Assembly (NCBI RefSeq): GCF_000144645.1
Contig: NC_014377.1
Coordinates: 682,001 to 746,000, forward strand
Reading direction: 5' to 3'
From: Thermosediminibacter oceani DSM 16646
GTDB lineage: Bacteria > Bacillota > Thermosediminibacteria > Thermosediminibacterales > Thermosediminibacteraceae
DNA length: 64,000 nucleotides
Positions 17,541 through 26,865 of the stretch are shown one piece after another. Within the stretch, counting starts at the first letter, position 1. Each line of letters opens with the position of its first letter. The notes beneath the pieces were generated by a model. It was given only the letters and a program-made list of their open reading frames with translations. It ran no database searches and was not told where the DNA came from. The position numbers and the translations under genes were made by a program.

Positions 17541-18578
17541 ATGGCTAACGTAATACTGATTTCGCTGATGAGCATGGGAGGCTTGAGCCTCCTGCTTGGT
17601 GCCGGGCTTGCCTATGCGTCAAAGAAATTTGCTGTAGAAACGGATCCCAGGGTTGATGCCATTAATGAGGCGCTACCGGGAGCAAACTGCGGTGCCTGCG
17701 GTTATCCCGGTTGTTCGGGTCTTGCGGGAGCGATAGTGGAAGGAAAAGCGCCGGTCAATGCCTGTTTGGTAGGCGGCCCTGCTGTGGCAAAAAAAATTGC
17801 TGAAATAATGGGAGTCTCGGATACAGGTGAATCCGCGGAGAGAAAAATTGCCCGGGTCCTGTGCCAGGGAGGTAAAAACGAGGCTAAACTAAAAGCCGAG
17901 TATCACGGCGTAAAATCCTGCAGAGCCGCGTCCATGGTGAACGGCGGACCGAAGGGGTGTACCTTCGGATGTATCGGGTTCGGCGACTGCGCAAAGGTGT
18001 GCCCTGTGGGTGCCATTACCATGAGTGAGAACGGCCTGCCTGTAATAGACGAAGAAAAATGCACCGGCTGCGGGCTTTGCGCAAAGGAATGCCCCAAACA
18101 GGTGATAGCGCTCACTTCGGCGAAAAACGAAGTGCACGTGCGCTGCAGAGCCACTTTGAAGGCTAAGGACACCAGAGACGTGTGTAAAGTAGGTTGCATA
18201 GCCTGCAAGCAGTGCGAAAAGGCATGCCCCTTTGACGCCATCCACGTGGTGAACAACGTGGCGATAATAGATTACGAAAAGTGCCGCAACTGCATGAAGT
18301 GCGTCGAGAAGTGCCCGACTAAGGCCATTACCTCGGCTTTCGCCGAGAGGAAGAAGGCAGTCATCAATGACAACTGCATCGGATGCACCATCTGCGCCAA
18401 AAACTGCCCGGTGAACGCCATATCGGGCGAGGTTAAGAAAAAACACGAGGTTAATGCGGAGCTCTGCATAGGCTGCAGCATCTGCGAGGAAAAGTGCCCC
18501 AAGGGCGCAATAACGATGGTTCGGGGTGAAGGCGACAGAAAAACCAGTAACTGTGACGCGTGCGCTGCGGTAAAATAG
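17541..18578 (+). CDS. rnfB: Rnf complex subunit B, polyferredoxin
   Basis: Ferredoxin-oxidising subunit with an N-terminal membrane helix (residues ~4-24), the four-cysteine module CGACGYPGCSG near 52, and a long C-terminal polyferredoxin with about six CxxCxxC-type motifs (CAKVCP, CTGCGLCAKECP, CIACKQCEKACP, CRNCMKCVEKCP, CIGCTICAKNCP, CIGCSICEEKCP). At 345 residues it is a long clostridial-type RnfB. GAGGAGGTG precedes the ATG. The operon's terminator, 8 bp downstream, is the hairpin duplicated by the insertion sequence. Confidence 0.95.
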   Translation: MANVILISLMSMGGLSLLLGAGLAYASKKFAVETDPRVDAINEALPGANCGACGYPGCSGLAGAIVEGKAPVNACLVGGPAVAKKIAEIMGVSDTGESAERKIARVLCQGGKNEAKLKAEYHGVKSCRAASMVNGGPKGCTFGCIGFGDCAKVCPVGAITMSENGLPVIDEEKCTGCGLCAKECPKQVIALTSAKNEVHVRCRATLKAKDTRDVCKVGCIACKQCEKACPFDAIHVVNNVAIIDYEKCRNCMKCVEKCPTKAITSAFAERKKAVINDNCIGCTICAKNCPVNAISGEVKKKHEVNAELCIGCSICEEKCPKGAITMVRGEGDRKTSNCDACAAVK

Positions 18579-18586
18579 TTTTTAAA

Positions 18587-18611
18587 AAGCGGGAGGATAA
18601 ACCTCCCGCTT
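18587..18611. terminator. rnf terminator hairpin; left target duplication of IS copy 1
   Basis: AAGCGGGAGG-ATAAA-CCTCCCGCTT, a 10-bp stem and 5-nt loop, directly after rnfB. The identical 25 bp recur at 20206-20230 on the other side of the element, where they are followed by TTTTG. Confidence 0.9.
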
Positions 18612-20205
18612 CAGCTTGTAGACAAAGCCGCTTTTAGGATGCATAACCTAAAAGCGGCTTTTTGTTGAAGGCGAAGAAAATTTTTAAGAAAAACGAATGT
18701 AAAGCGGGGACTGTTGGCGGAAACGTTCCCCGTCTTTTCTTCCATAAAGCCAGCTTTTTTAAATTCATGCATGCGAAAAGAAGGTGAGGTAATGTCCAAC
18801 TTTCCTCAAGCCTCGTAGATTTGTATAGCGCATGCCATGCTTTTCCTTCGCATCGGCAAATACCCGCTCGATGGTCTGGCCGCGCATTTTGTATAGTTCT
18901 TTACCCCATTGGGTGTGTCTTATATCTTCCGCTATTTCTATGTAATGCTCCCATATATGCCGAGTTATGATTTTTGTGTAATTTTTACTTTTGGTGCACT
19001 GTAGGCGCATGGGACATTTACAGCATATTTGGGGGTTGCTCCTATATTCCCGGTATCCCGCCCGGTTGGTGGTGCTGTATTCTAATATTTGGTTGTTGGG
19101 GCATATGTAACAATCATAATATTCGTCATAGACGTATTCGCGTTTTTTAAAGTAACCATCTTTGGTCATCGGCCTCTTGTAGGGCATAACGGGAAGCGCT
19201 CCTGCCTCAATGATTTCTCTGCATATCCCGGGGGTTTTGTAGCCTGCATCAACCACTACCGCCTCTATTTTAGAAAATTTATCGTTTACTTCTTGAAATA
19301 AATCGGAGAATACCTGGCTGTCATGAACATTTCCAGGTGCTATTTTGACACCAAGGACAAAGTTGTTCCGGTCACAGGCTACAGAAGCTGTGTAGGCAAA
19401 GCAGCGCTCTTTTTCCCCTTTTTGAAACATCCCACTTTCAGGATCTGTGGTGCTTACCCTGACTTTTTTAGAGCTATTTTCTCCTTTGTTGTTATCGTCA
19501 TCATCATCTTCTTCTTCAAAGGGCTTTTTACCGTTTGCTTCCCGTTCGGCGTTGATTTCTTTTAAAAGTTCTTCCTTATATTTTTGAGTCCGTTGCTTAG
19601 CGACTTTCTCGATATATTTATTCTTATTGGCACTGGCTTTTATGTGAGTAGCATCGATAAATACTGCATCTGTTTTAACAAACCCGCATTCTATTGCTTC
19701 CATCAACACCCGCTCGAATATCTTTTCAAATAGATCACTTTCCTTAAACCGCCGTTCATAGTTTTTTCCAAAAGTTGAAAAGTGAGGTATTTTTTCTTGT
19801 AATCCATAGCCTAAAAACCAACGGTAAGCTACATTGACTTCTACTTCTCTGATGGTTTGGCGCATGGAGCGGATTCCATACAATGCTTGGAGCATGAGTA
19901 GCTTAATTAACACTACCGGGTCAATACTAGGTCTTCCTGTATTTTCGCTATATAGGTCTTTTACTTCATCATAAATGAAATTAAAGTCGATGCTTTCTTC
20001 TACTGCCCTAAGGAGATGGTCTTGAGGTACTAAGCTATCGATGCTTACTAATTCTACCTGCTCTATTATTTCTCGATTTTTCTTCGTTAACATTTCATCG
20101 CCCCACAATATTTTTGTATCTTCTTTAATTTTACTAAAAAGCTGATGATTTTTGTACTAGCTTTTGCAAAAAAAGACTGTCGACAGTTACTTTGTCGACA
20201 GTCTG
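18612..20205 (-). mobile_element. IS1182-like insertion sequence, copy 1
   Basis: 1594 bp, inverted relative to the other copies and one base shorter. Ends are CAGCTTGTAGACAAAG here and the complement of CAGACTGTCGACAAAG at the far end (13 of 16 matching). It is flanked by a 25-bp direct repeat that is the rnf terminator. The missing base is a C near 18783 (a G on the coding strand), inside the transposase gene. It separates rnfB from a methyltransferase remnant that points towards it. Confidence 0.93.
18765..20093 (-). pseudogene. IS1182-like transposase, copy 1, C-terminally frameshifted
   Basis: Same protein as the intact copy at 61287 up to about residue 437 (VGHYLT), where a one-base deletion near 18783 replaces the last ~50 residues by FFSHA and a stop. 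The DUF772 N-terminal domain and all three presumed catalytic acids (see 61287) lie before the break, so partial activity cannot be excluded. Sequence is otherwise that of copies 3 and 4. Confidence 0.85.
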
Positions 20206-20230
20206 AAGCGGGAGGATAAACCTCCCGCTT
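20206..20230. terminator. Right target duplication of IS copy 1 (terminator hairpin)
   Basis: Exact repeat of 18587-18611. It is followed by TTTTG on the plus strand and would also end minus-strand transcripts arriving from the methyltransferase remnant. Confidence 0.9.
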
Positions 20231-20357
20231 TTGTTTTCCAGAGCCTTTTCCTCCACTTCCTCAAGGTATGCCCGAAAAGGCCTTCCACTACCAGATCATA
20301 AAAGGGAACGATCCTTTCAAATCTGTGCTTTATAGATTCCGTCCGCGACCTGTCCAT
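20231..20357 (-). pseudogene. 5' fragment of a SAM-dependent methyltransferase gene
   Basis: On the minus strand an ATG at 20357, preceded by AAAGGGAG, opens a frame reading MDRSRTESIKHRFER, then IVPFYDLVVEGLF. This resembles the N-terminus of UbiE/class I methyltransferases. The frame runs into the terminator hairpin at 20230 after ~42 residues, with no SAM-binding motif, so the rest was lost before or with the IS insertion. Without the IS the frame would read on through the hairpin towards rnfB, so the truncation predates the IS. Confidence 0.5.
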
Positions 20358-20439
20358 CGAAAAAACTCCCTTTATGTTCCCGGTTTTTAATATTCACAAT
20401 TGATTATAAAACTATCTTTTTTGGGGTCAATATATCCGC

Positions 20440-20468
20440 TTGACAAAAAAAATGCGTTTTTATATCAT
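20440..20468 (+). promoter_or_regulatory. Sigma-A promoter of the corrinoid operon
   Basis: TTGACA (20440-20445), 17-nt spacer, TATCAT (20463-20468); transcription would start about 45 nt before the first gene. Confidence 0.7.
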
Positions 20469-20521
20469 AATAGTAAAGTCTACAAATCGTATCGAAATAC
20501 TAGGAATTAGGGGGGTTTTTC

Positions 20522-21184
20522 TTGGATTCCGGAAAATTATTAAAAGCCGTTGCCGACAGCGTTTTGAACATGGATGAAGAAGGCGCAGCCAAATATTCAA
20601 AAGAAGCGCTGGACGCCGGCATAGATCCGATGGCGATAATCAACGAAGGTCTAATAGTTGGTATGAACCAGGCCGGGAAGCTTTTCGAAGAAAACCAGTA
20701 TTTCGTGCCCGAATTGCTGCTTTGTTCCGACGCCATGTACGCGGGGCTCAATGTGGTAACTCCGCACATTAAAAAAGAGGAAAATCTATACCTCGGGTCT
20801 GTCGTGATCGGTGTTGTGGAAGGAGATACCCATGATATAGGGAAAAACCTGGTGAAAGTGATGCTCGAGGCGTCGGGATTTCGCGTGTACGATCTGGGCA
20901 GAGATGTGCCGGCGAAGGCTTTTGTAGATAAGGTTAGGGAAGTTAAAGCCGACCTTCTGTGCCTTTCTACCCTCATGACGAGCACCATGGATGAAATGAA
21001 AAAAGTTATCGACCTTTTGGAAAAAGAAAACATGAGGGAAAGAGTAAAGGTTCTGGTGGGCGGCGGGCCCATTTCCTCGAGTTTTGCACGCTCCATAGGT
21101 GCCGACGGATACGGCGAAAATGCCACCGGCGCCGTAAGGATGGCAAAAAAGCTGCTGGGTATAATGCAGGCCAAGTCGTTATAA
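20522..21184 (+). CDS. Corrinoid (methyl-carrier) protein of a methyltransferase system
   Basis: MtaC/MtbC-type protein that carries the methyl group on cobalamin between two methyltransferases. The 220 residues comprise an N-terminal helical cap domain (1-~88) and a B12-binding Rossmann domain with the base-off motif D102-x-H104-x-x-G107 and the later GGGPISSSFA. The TTG start follows GGGGGG at a suitable distance. It heads an operon with three UroD/MtaA-family genes and a corrinoid activator. Its methyl donor is not evident from the sequence. Confidence 0.9.
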   Translation: MDSGKLLKAVADSVLNMDEEGAAKYSKEALDAGIDPMAIINEGLIVGMNQAGKLFEENQYFVPELLLCSDAMYAGLNVVTPHIKKEENLYLGSVVIGVVEGDTHDIGKNLVKVMLEASGFRVYDLGRDVPAKAFVDKVREVKADLLCLSTLMTSTMDEMKKVIDLLEKENMRERVKVLVGGGPISSSFARSIGADGYGENATGAVRMAKKLLGIMQAKSL

Positions 21185-21195
21185 GGGGGAGAACG

Positions 21196-22218
21196 ATGAC
21201 TAACAGCGAAAAGACGAGGCTCATAAACGTGCTGGAAGGCAAACCGGTAGACCGGGTGCCCGTGATATGCCCCGGGGGTATGATGAATATGGCGGTTCGG
21301 GAGGTAATGACGGCCACAGGGCGCACTTGGCCACGGGCCCATATCGACCCGAAAGATATGGCCATGCTTTCTCTGGGCGTGAAGCACCTGGGGGGAATTG
21401 AAAATGTGGGCGTGCCTTTTTGTATGACGGTAGAGGCCGAGGCCCTTGGCGCCGGAGTCTTTATAGGCACCGAGTCTACCGAACCGCGAGTGGCAGAATA
21501 CCCGCTGAAAAGAGTTGAAGAATGGGAGAACCTCCCATCAATCACCGAAGACCATTACCGGGTTTCGATCGTTCTGGAGGCAATAAGGATATTGAAAGAA
21601 AAATGCCCCGAGACCCCGGTTATTGGGAATATCACCGGCCCCATAAGCCTTGCCACTTCCCTTATCGAGCCCATGGATTTTTACAGAGCCCTAAGGCGAA
21701 AGCCGGACACTGCTTTGAGGTTTCTCGATTTTGTCACCGACAACCTGATATTTTTCGCCAAGGCAATGCTGAAAGCGGGAGCGGATATAATCAACATAGC
21801 CGATCCTAGCGGTACCGGTGAGATCCTGGGGCCCTGGGCTTTTTCGAAAGTGGCCGTACCGTATATCAACAAAATAACGGATGCGGTGGAGGCTTCTTCG
21901 GGGTATGCCATGGTGCACATCTGCGGCAGGCTGGGATCGGTGCTGGCTGAACTCGGTAAATTGAAATCGCCCGTTATCAGCATCGATGCTCTTACTGGCC
22001 TTCGAAAGGTGAAGGAAAGCCTGCCCGATAAGGTCATTATGGGCAACGTGAGCACCTTCCTGCTTGAAAAGGGGACTCCGGAAAAGGTGGCGATAGCTGC
22101 GGTGACCTCCATTAAACAGGGTGCCGGGATACTAGCCCCTGCTTGCGGCATAAGTCCGAGGACACCTCTTGAAAACATACGGGCAATGGTTCGAGCGGCG
22201 AAGGGAGAGAGGGATTGA
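21196..22218 (+). CDS. MtaA/UroD-family cobamide methyltransferase (first)
   Basis: 340-residue TIM-barrel protein of the uroporphyrinogen decarboxylase superfamily, here of the zinc methyltransferase branch: the HxC...C zinc ligands are present as H241, C243 and C317 (HICG, PACGISP). Such enzymes move a methyl group between a corrinoid protein and a thiol or other acceptor. True heme-pathway UroD is unlikely since those lack these cysteines and no heme gene is nearby. Twelve bp after the corrinoid gene. Confidence 0.85.
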   Translation: MTNSEKTRLINVLEGKPVDRVPVICPGGMMNMAVREVMTATGRTWPRAHIDPKDMAMLSLGVKHLGGIENVGVPFCMTVEAEALGAGVFIGTESTEPRVAEYPLKRVEEWENLPSITEDHYRVSIVLEAIRILKEKCPETPVIGNITGPISLATSLIEPMDFYRALRRKPDTALRFLDFVTDNLIFFAKAMLKAGADIINIADPSGTGEILGPWAFSKVAVPYINKITDAVEASSGYAMVHICGRLGSVLAELGKLKSPVISIDALTGLRKVKESLPDKVIMGNVSTFLLEKGTPEKVAIAAVTSIKQGAGILAPACGISPRTPLENIRAMVRAAKGERD

Positions 22219-23103
22219 TTGAAAAGAAAGGACAGGGTAACGGCCGCGCTTGAAGGAAGAATTCTGGACAGACCCCCCTGCGGTGAGATGACGCTCCCGG
22301 GTTTATCCCAGGAAGACAAAAGGAGATTTCTCCGGCTCCTCGGGGCCGACCTGGTGGTGGTGCATCTAAATCCCGATTTTTCGGGAAATGATGGACTATC
22401 TTCCGGTTTTGATGAACTGAGGTATTTTCAAGGATCGGATTATTTCGTAATAGCAGGTATACCGGGAGTATTCTGGCAGAGCGTCGCAGAACTCACCCTT
22501 GAAGTGGCCGCCCGGATGATTAAAAAGGAGCCGGAAAAATACCGCCGGGTTCTTCAAGAGATAAGAAAAAGGCGCGAATCCCTTTTGGAGCGGCTTAAGG
22601 AATTTGAGGTAGACGGTATATTTATTCTGGATGACCTGGCAGGAAAGAACGGGCCCCTGTTTTCCCCTCAAGCTTTAAGGGAATTTATATTTCCCGAACT
22701 TAAAGTGCTTGTAAATATTATAAAACAGCTGGGGAAACCGGTTTTTTTTCACTCGGACGGATTAATAAAACCCATTCTGCCGGATTTGCTTGACCTGGAA
22801 GTAGACGTCCTTCACGGATTTGACGGTTTGGACTTTGAATCTCTGAAGGAGATAAAAGAGATTATCCACGGCAGAGCAGCCTTTATGGGCAATTTTAATC
22901 TCCATTTTAAAGCCAATAACGCAAAATCCGTGTTGGCAAACCTGAGGAGTGTCATGGAACTTTTTGTAGAAAGCGGTTATATATTCTCCAGCGACGGCGG
23001 CTTTACCCCAGATTCCATTGAAAATTTGGTTGCCCTGTATCAGTATTTTCACCAGTTCTGGGAGGGAGAAAATGTCAGAAGTCACGATAACTTTACGGCC
23101 TGA
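22219..23103 (+). CDS. UroD-superfamily protein lacking the zinc cysteines (second)
   Basis: 294-residue UroD-like barrel. At the place of the HxC motif it has HSDG (FFHSDGLIKP), and the C-terminal cysteine is replaced by SSDGG, so a zinc-thiolate site of the MtaA kind cannot form. It may be the substrate-side methyltransferase or use another chemistry; I cannot assign the substrate. The TTG start directly abuts the preceding stop, and GGGAGAGGG lies just upstream. Its 3' end overlaps the activator gene by 32 bp. Confidence 0.75.
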   Translation: MKRKDRVTAALEGRILDRPPCGEMTLPGLSQEDKRRFLRLLGADLVVVHLNPDFSGNDGLSSGFDELRYFQGSDYFVIAGIPGVFWQSVAELTLEVAARMIKKEPEKYRRVLQEIRKRRESLLERLKEFEVDGIFILDDLAGKNGPLFSPQALREFIFPELKVLVNIIKQLGKPVFFHSDGLIKPILPDLLDLEVDVLHGFDGLDFESLKEIKEIIHGRAAFMGNFNLHFKANNAKSVLANLRSVMELFVESGYIFSSDGGFTPDSIENLVALYQYFHQFWEGENVRSHDNFTA

Positions 23104-24916
23104 CGGCAGGATAATAAAGGCGAAAACCGGAGTAAATCTGATGGAAGTGTTGCGAAGAGCCGGAATAAGAATGGATTTTCCCTGCGGAGGCTGCGGCGCC
23201 TGCGGCAAATGCAGGGTAAAAATAACATCTGAGGTCCAGCCCCCAAAAGAGGAAGAGATAAAGCTAATCCCGGAAAGAGAATTAAAGGAAGGCGTTCGCC
23301 TGGCCTGCCTTTATACGGTGGCCTCCGATATGGAAATAGAAGTGGTATTCAAAAATGAGGAAGCTAGAGTGCTGGAACGGGGTATCATGGGCAGCTTTAC
23401 CATGGATCCGCCGGTAAAAAAGCGGCGGTTTTTCGCAAAGGATTCGAAGGATGCCCTGTCTTTGGAAGAACGGCTGACTCTGGCGGTTGGCTGTCCAGTA
23501 GATCCGGAGTGCAGGCTGGAGCTACTCCGGTCGATATCCCGGGGCCTGCCTGAGGAAGGGACCGCAGTAATCAGAGATAACATGATAGCCGGTATTGAAG
23601 AAGGCGATACAACCGGGAAAATTTACGGAGCCGCCCTCGATATAGGTACAACGACAGTGGTGCTGTCTTTAGTAAATATGGTAAGCGGAAAGGAAGAGGC
23701 GGTGGTTTCCGCCTTAAACCCACAGAAAGAATTCGGTCAGGATGTACTGTCCCGCATTTCCCATGCTAAAAAGGGGGAGCAGTTTCTTTCCGAACTTCAG
23801 AAATCCATAGTGAACTCTATAAACGACCTTCTCGAAAAAGCCGTTAAGAAGGCGGGTATCGACAAAAAAGACATCTACGAAATGACGGTTGCCGCAAACA
23901 CCACTATGACCCACCTGTTTCTTGGCATAAATCCCGAATCCATAGGTTCCGCCCCGTATTACCCGGTGCTCAAAAGAGGTATCGACATAAAAGCGCAAGA
24001 GTTGGGAATCTCTATCTCTCCCTTCGGTAGGGTTTACTGCCTGCCCGCAATTTCCGGGTATGTGGGCGGGGATATAGTTGCCGGGATTCTTGCCACCGGG
24101 TTTTACAAGAAAGATGATACCGCGCTGTTCATAGACATAGGTACCAACGGGGAGATAGTCTTTTTTGACGGTCGCGAAATGGTTGCATGTTCATGCGCTG
24201 CAGGACCGGCCCTGGAGGGTGTCAACATCAGCTGCGGTATGAGAGCAGCCGATGGTGCCGTCGAAGAGGTCAGGATAAGTGAAGATGTATTTATCAGGAC
24301 GATAGGCGATGACAAGCCCAAGGGAGTATGCGGAAGCGGCATAGTGGACCTGGTGGCAGAGCTTTTAAAGATAGGTTTTGTAGAGCCCAGCGGCAGAATG
24401 GTATTCCCCGATAAAGCGCGGCAAATCGCCAGCCCGAACCTGGCGGCCCGCCTGGTTGAAAAAGAAAGATCGACCGCTTTTATCATAGCCTACGGCGGGG
24501 AACAGGAGGACGATGTTTTTATAACATCCCGAGATATTCGCCAGGTGCAGCTGGCTAAAGGGGCCATCTGGGCCGGTATCAGGGCTTTGCTCAGGGAAAA
24601 AGGAATTTCTCCAAAAGATGTACGCCGGGTCTACGTGGCAGGGGCTTTCGGAGCACACTTGCGCCCTGAAAGCCTTTCGAGGATAGGTATGATAGCCGGG
24701 GAATGGACAGAACGCCTCACATTCGCGGGAAATACCTCTATAGCCGGAGCTACGATGTGCCTGCTTTCCGGAGCGAAGAGAAAAGAAGCCGAGAATATAG
24801 CGGGAATGGTGAGGTACCTGGAGCTTTCTACAATGGAAGGTTTTGACCGCTTGTTTGCGGAAAGTTTGAAATTTCCGGAAGGAGATAGGTCATGGAAGGA
24901 AAACAGCGGGTTTTAA
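23072..24916 (+). CDS. Reductive activator of corrinoid proteins (RACo-type)
   Basis: ATP-dependent activator that re-reduces inactive cob(II)alamin. In 614 residues: N-terminal plant-type [2Fe-2S] domain (CGGCGACGKC at 38-47, fourth cysteine near 79), a linker, and an actin-like ASKHA ATPase domain with GAALDIGTTT, FIDIGTNGE and VAGAFGAH. ATG at 23072 is served by GGGAGG; longer in-frame starts upstream lie inside the previous gene and lack a ribosome site. Its presence shows the operon is a working corrinoid methyltransferase system. Confidence 0.92.
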   Translation: MSEVTITLRPDGRIIKAKTGVNLMEVLRRAGIRMDFPCGGCGACGKCRVKITSEVQPPKEEEIKLIPERELKEGVRLACLYTVASDMEIEVVFKNEEARVLERGIMGSFTMDPPVKKRRFFAKDSKDALSLEERLTLAVGCPVDPECRLELLRSISRGLPEEGTAVIRDNMIAGIEEGDTTGKIYGAALDIGTTTVVLSLVNMVSGKEEAVVSALNPQKEFGQDVLSRISHAKKGEQFLSELQKSIVNSINDLLEKAVKKAGIDKKDIYEMTVAANTTMTHLFLGINPESIGSAPYYPVLKRGIDIKAQELGISISPFGRVYCLPAISGYVGGDIVAGILATGFYKKDDTALFIDIGTNGEIVFFDGREMVACSCAAGPALEGVNISCGMRAADGAVEEVRISEDVFIRTIGDDKPKGVCGSGIVDLVAELLKIGFVEPSGRMVFPDKARQIASPNLAARLVEKERSTAFIIAYGGEQEDDVFITSRDIRQVQLAKGAIWAGIRALLREKGISPKDVRRVYVAGAFGAHLRPESLSRIGMIAGEWTERLTFAGNTSIAGATMCLLSGAKRKEAENIAGMVRYLELSTMEGFDRLFAESLKFPEGDRSWKENSGF

Positions 24917-25956
24917 AGATGTTAAAGGGCGAACCGGTTCGGGCCTGTTCCGTTTTCGCCACCGAGTTCTGGGCTTTAAATCGAAGAGGATATACCATAG
25001 AAAAGTTTCTGGAAGACCCTGAAGGGCTGCTGTCCGTTATTGCTGAAGAAGTGCAAAAAATCGATTCGGATATATTTTTCTTTCTGGCAGGCCTTACTAG
25101 TGTGCCTTTGATGGTTCTGGGGGCAATGTATAAATTCCCCGAAAAGGGACCACCAGTTGCTGAAATGCCTCTCGTTAGAAGTAGGGAAGAACTTAAGAAT
25201 CTGGACCTTAAGAAAATATCCGGTGATGTGAGGGTGAAAAAACTCTGGCAGGCGTCGGCGGAGTTAACCCTGGCTTTAAAGGACAGGACGTTGGTGGCTG
25301 TAAATATAAGGGCGCCTTTTACTCAGGCTGCCCAGATGGTGGGTCCTGAAAATTTTTTGAGGCTTTTGTATAGGGACGAAAGATTTGTACTCGAGCTTCT
25401 TGAAATTTCTACGGAAATATTCTTGGAGTACGGGCTTCCCTTTATAGAAAGCGGTGCGGAAATGATCTATATTTCCGATCCCACGGCTTCCGGTGACCTC
25501 ATATCCCGGAAACATTTCGAAAAATACGTTTACCCATGCCTTAAAAAGATCGTTACGGAGATCAAGGGGCTTGGAATTCCGGTTTTACTCCACATCTGCG
25601 GGGATACCATTGATCGCCTTGATCTTATCAGGGAAATCGACCCGGACATAATGTCGGTCGACCACAAGGTGGATTTAGAAAAAGCCGGAGAAGTTTTAGG
25701 CGAGAAGATTTGCCTCGCCGGCAATGTGGACCCGTCGGAGGTAATGGAATACGGGAGCAGGGAAGAAGTTGAAAGGAAGGCTCTGGAGTGTCTGGAGAAA
25801 GCCGGTAACCGCAAGTTCTTATTGATGCCCGGCTGCGAGATATCGCCGGATACACCTCTCGAAAATATAAAGACATTCCTGGCCGTCGGGCACGGCGCCT
25901 TCGAAAAATTGGAAAATAGAGGAGGCAAGAAAAATGGCGGGACCGATAGTCGATGA
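24892..25956 (+). CDS. MtaA/UroD-family cobamide methyltransferase (third)
   Basis: 354-residue UroD-superfamily methyltransferase with zinc ligands H234, C236 and C315 (LLHICGDTI, MPGCEISPDTP). Only distantly similar to the protein at 21196, so the two probably handle different acceptors or donors. GGAAGGAG precedes the ATG. It overlaps the activator by 25 bp and cysK by 23 bp, so all are read from one transcript. Confidence 0.85.
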   Translation: MEGKQRVLKMLKGEPVRACSVFATEFWALNRRGYTIEKFLEDPEGLLSVIAEEVQKIDSDIFFFLAGLTSVPLMVLGAMYKFPEKGPPVAEMPLVRSREELKNLDLKKISGDVRVKKLWQASAELTLALKDRTLVAVNIRAPFTQAAQMVGPENFLRLLYRDERFVLELLEISTEIFLEYGLPFIESGAEMIYISDPTASGDLISRKHFEKYVYPCLKKIVTEIKGLGIPVLLHICGDTIDRLDLIREIDPDIMSVDHKVDLEKAGEVLGEKICLAGNVDPSEVMEYGSREEVERKALECLEKAGNRKFLLMPGCEISPDTPLENIKTFLAVGHGAFEKLENRGGKKNGGTDSR

Positions 25957-26863
25957 TATAAAACAGCTTATAGGAAATACTCCGATCTTGAAAATAACCC
26001 GCTTTCCAATGCCGGAAGGTGTTAACGTATACGCCAAACTGGAGTATTTTAATCCGGGTGGAAGTGTGAAGGACCGGATAGGCATCTTTATGCTGGACGA
26101 AGCTGAAAAGGCGGGGCTTTTAAAACCCGGGGGCACTATAATAGAACCTACGGCAGGCAACACCGGTATTGGTCTTGCAATGGCCGCGCTGGAAAGGGGT
26201 TACAGGGTTATATTAGTGGTGCCGAAAAAATTCTCCGTGGAAAAGCAGGAGCTTATGAAAGCCCTGGGGGCGGAAATTGTTCACACGCCTACTGAGGCGG
26301 GCATGGAAGGCGCCATTGAGAAAGCCCTGGAACTGGGCCGGAAAATAGATGGAGCCTTTATACCAAACCAATTCGAAAACCGGGCAAACCCCATGGCTCA
26401 CTACAAAACAACGGGCCCGGAAATTTATGAGCAGCTGGGAGGGAAGATAGACTATTTCGTGGCCGGGGTAGGGAGCGGCGGCACCTTTTCCGGTGTGGCC
26501 CGGTACCTCAAAGAGAAAAACCCGGAGGTAAAAGCCGTAGCTGTAGAGCCCGAGGGTTCTATCCTAGGTGGAGGTCCAAAAGGACCGCATAAGACCGAGG
26601 GAATCGGTGTGGAATTTATACCAAAAACACTCGATGTGAACTTAATCGATGAAGTGGTCACCGTAATGGACGAAGATGCCTTTGAAATGGTGAGGGAACT
26701 TGCCCGGAGGGAAGGAGTGCTGGTGGGCAGTTCCTCGGGGGCAGCCTTTTTTGCGGCGTATCAGATCGCGAAAAAAATAAAAGGTCCAGCTAATATCGTT
26801 ACGATCTTTCCCGATGGCAGCGAGAGGTACCTGAGCAAGAAAATTTACGAGGGGGGAATTTAA
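25934..26863 (+). CDS. cysK: Cysteine synthase (O-acetylserine sulfhydrylase)
   Basis: PLP enzyme making cysteine from O-acetylserine and sulfide. The 309 residues contain the PLP lysine K46 in GGSVKDR, EPTAGNTGIG, the GVGSGGTFSG phosphate loop and GSSSGAAFF. The start overlaps the end of the third methyltransferase gene and is served by GGAGG. A second, divergent cysteine synthase is at 41440-42381. Linkage to methyltransferases suggests it may trap sulfide released from a methylated sulfur compound (inference). Confidence 0.93.
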   Translation: MAGPIVDDIKQLIGNTPILKITRFPMPEGVNVYAKLEYFNPGGSVKDRIGIFMLDEAEKAGLLKPGGTIIEPTAGNTGIGLAMAALERGYRVILVVPKKFSVEKQELMKALGAEIVHTPTEAGMEGAIEKALELGRKIDGAFIPNQFENRANPMAHYKTTGPEIYEQLGGKIDYFVAGVGSGGTFSGVARYLKEKNPEVKAVAVEPEGSILGGGPKGPHKTEGIGVEFIPKTLDVNLIDEVVTVMDEDAFEMVRELARREGVLVGSSSGAAFFAAYQIAKKIKGPANIVTIFPDGSERYLSKKIYEGGI

Positions 26864-26865
26864 CC

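Noticed and set aside
18587-20230. Terminal hairpins counted as part of the insertion sequence
   Set aside because: The outer hairpin differs completely between copies and is identical only within each pair of flanks, so it is duplicated target, not element.
21196-25956. Heme-pathway uroporphyrinogen decarboxylase
   Set aside because: Three paralogues lie with a corrinoid protein and RACo, two have MtaA-type zinc ligands, and no other heme gene is present.
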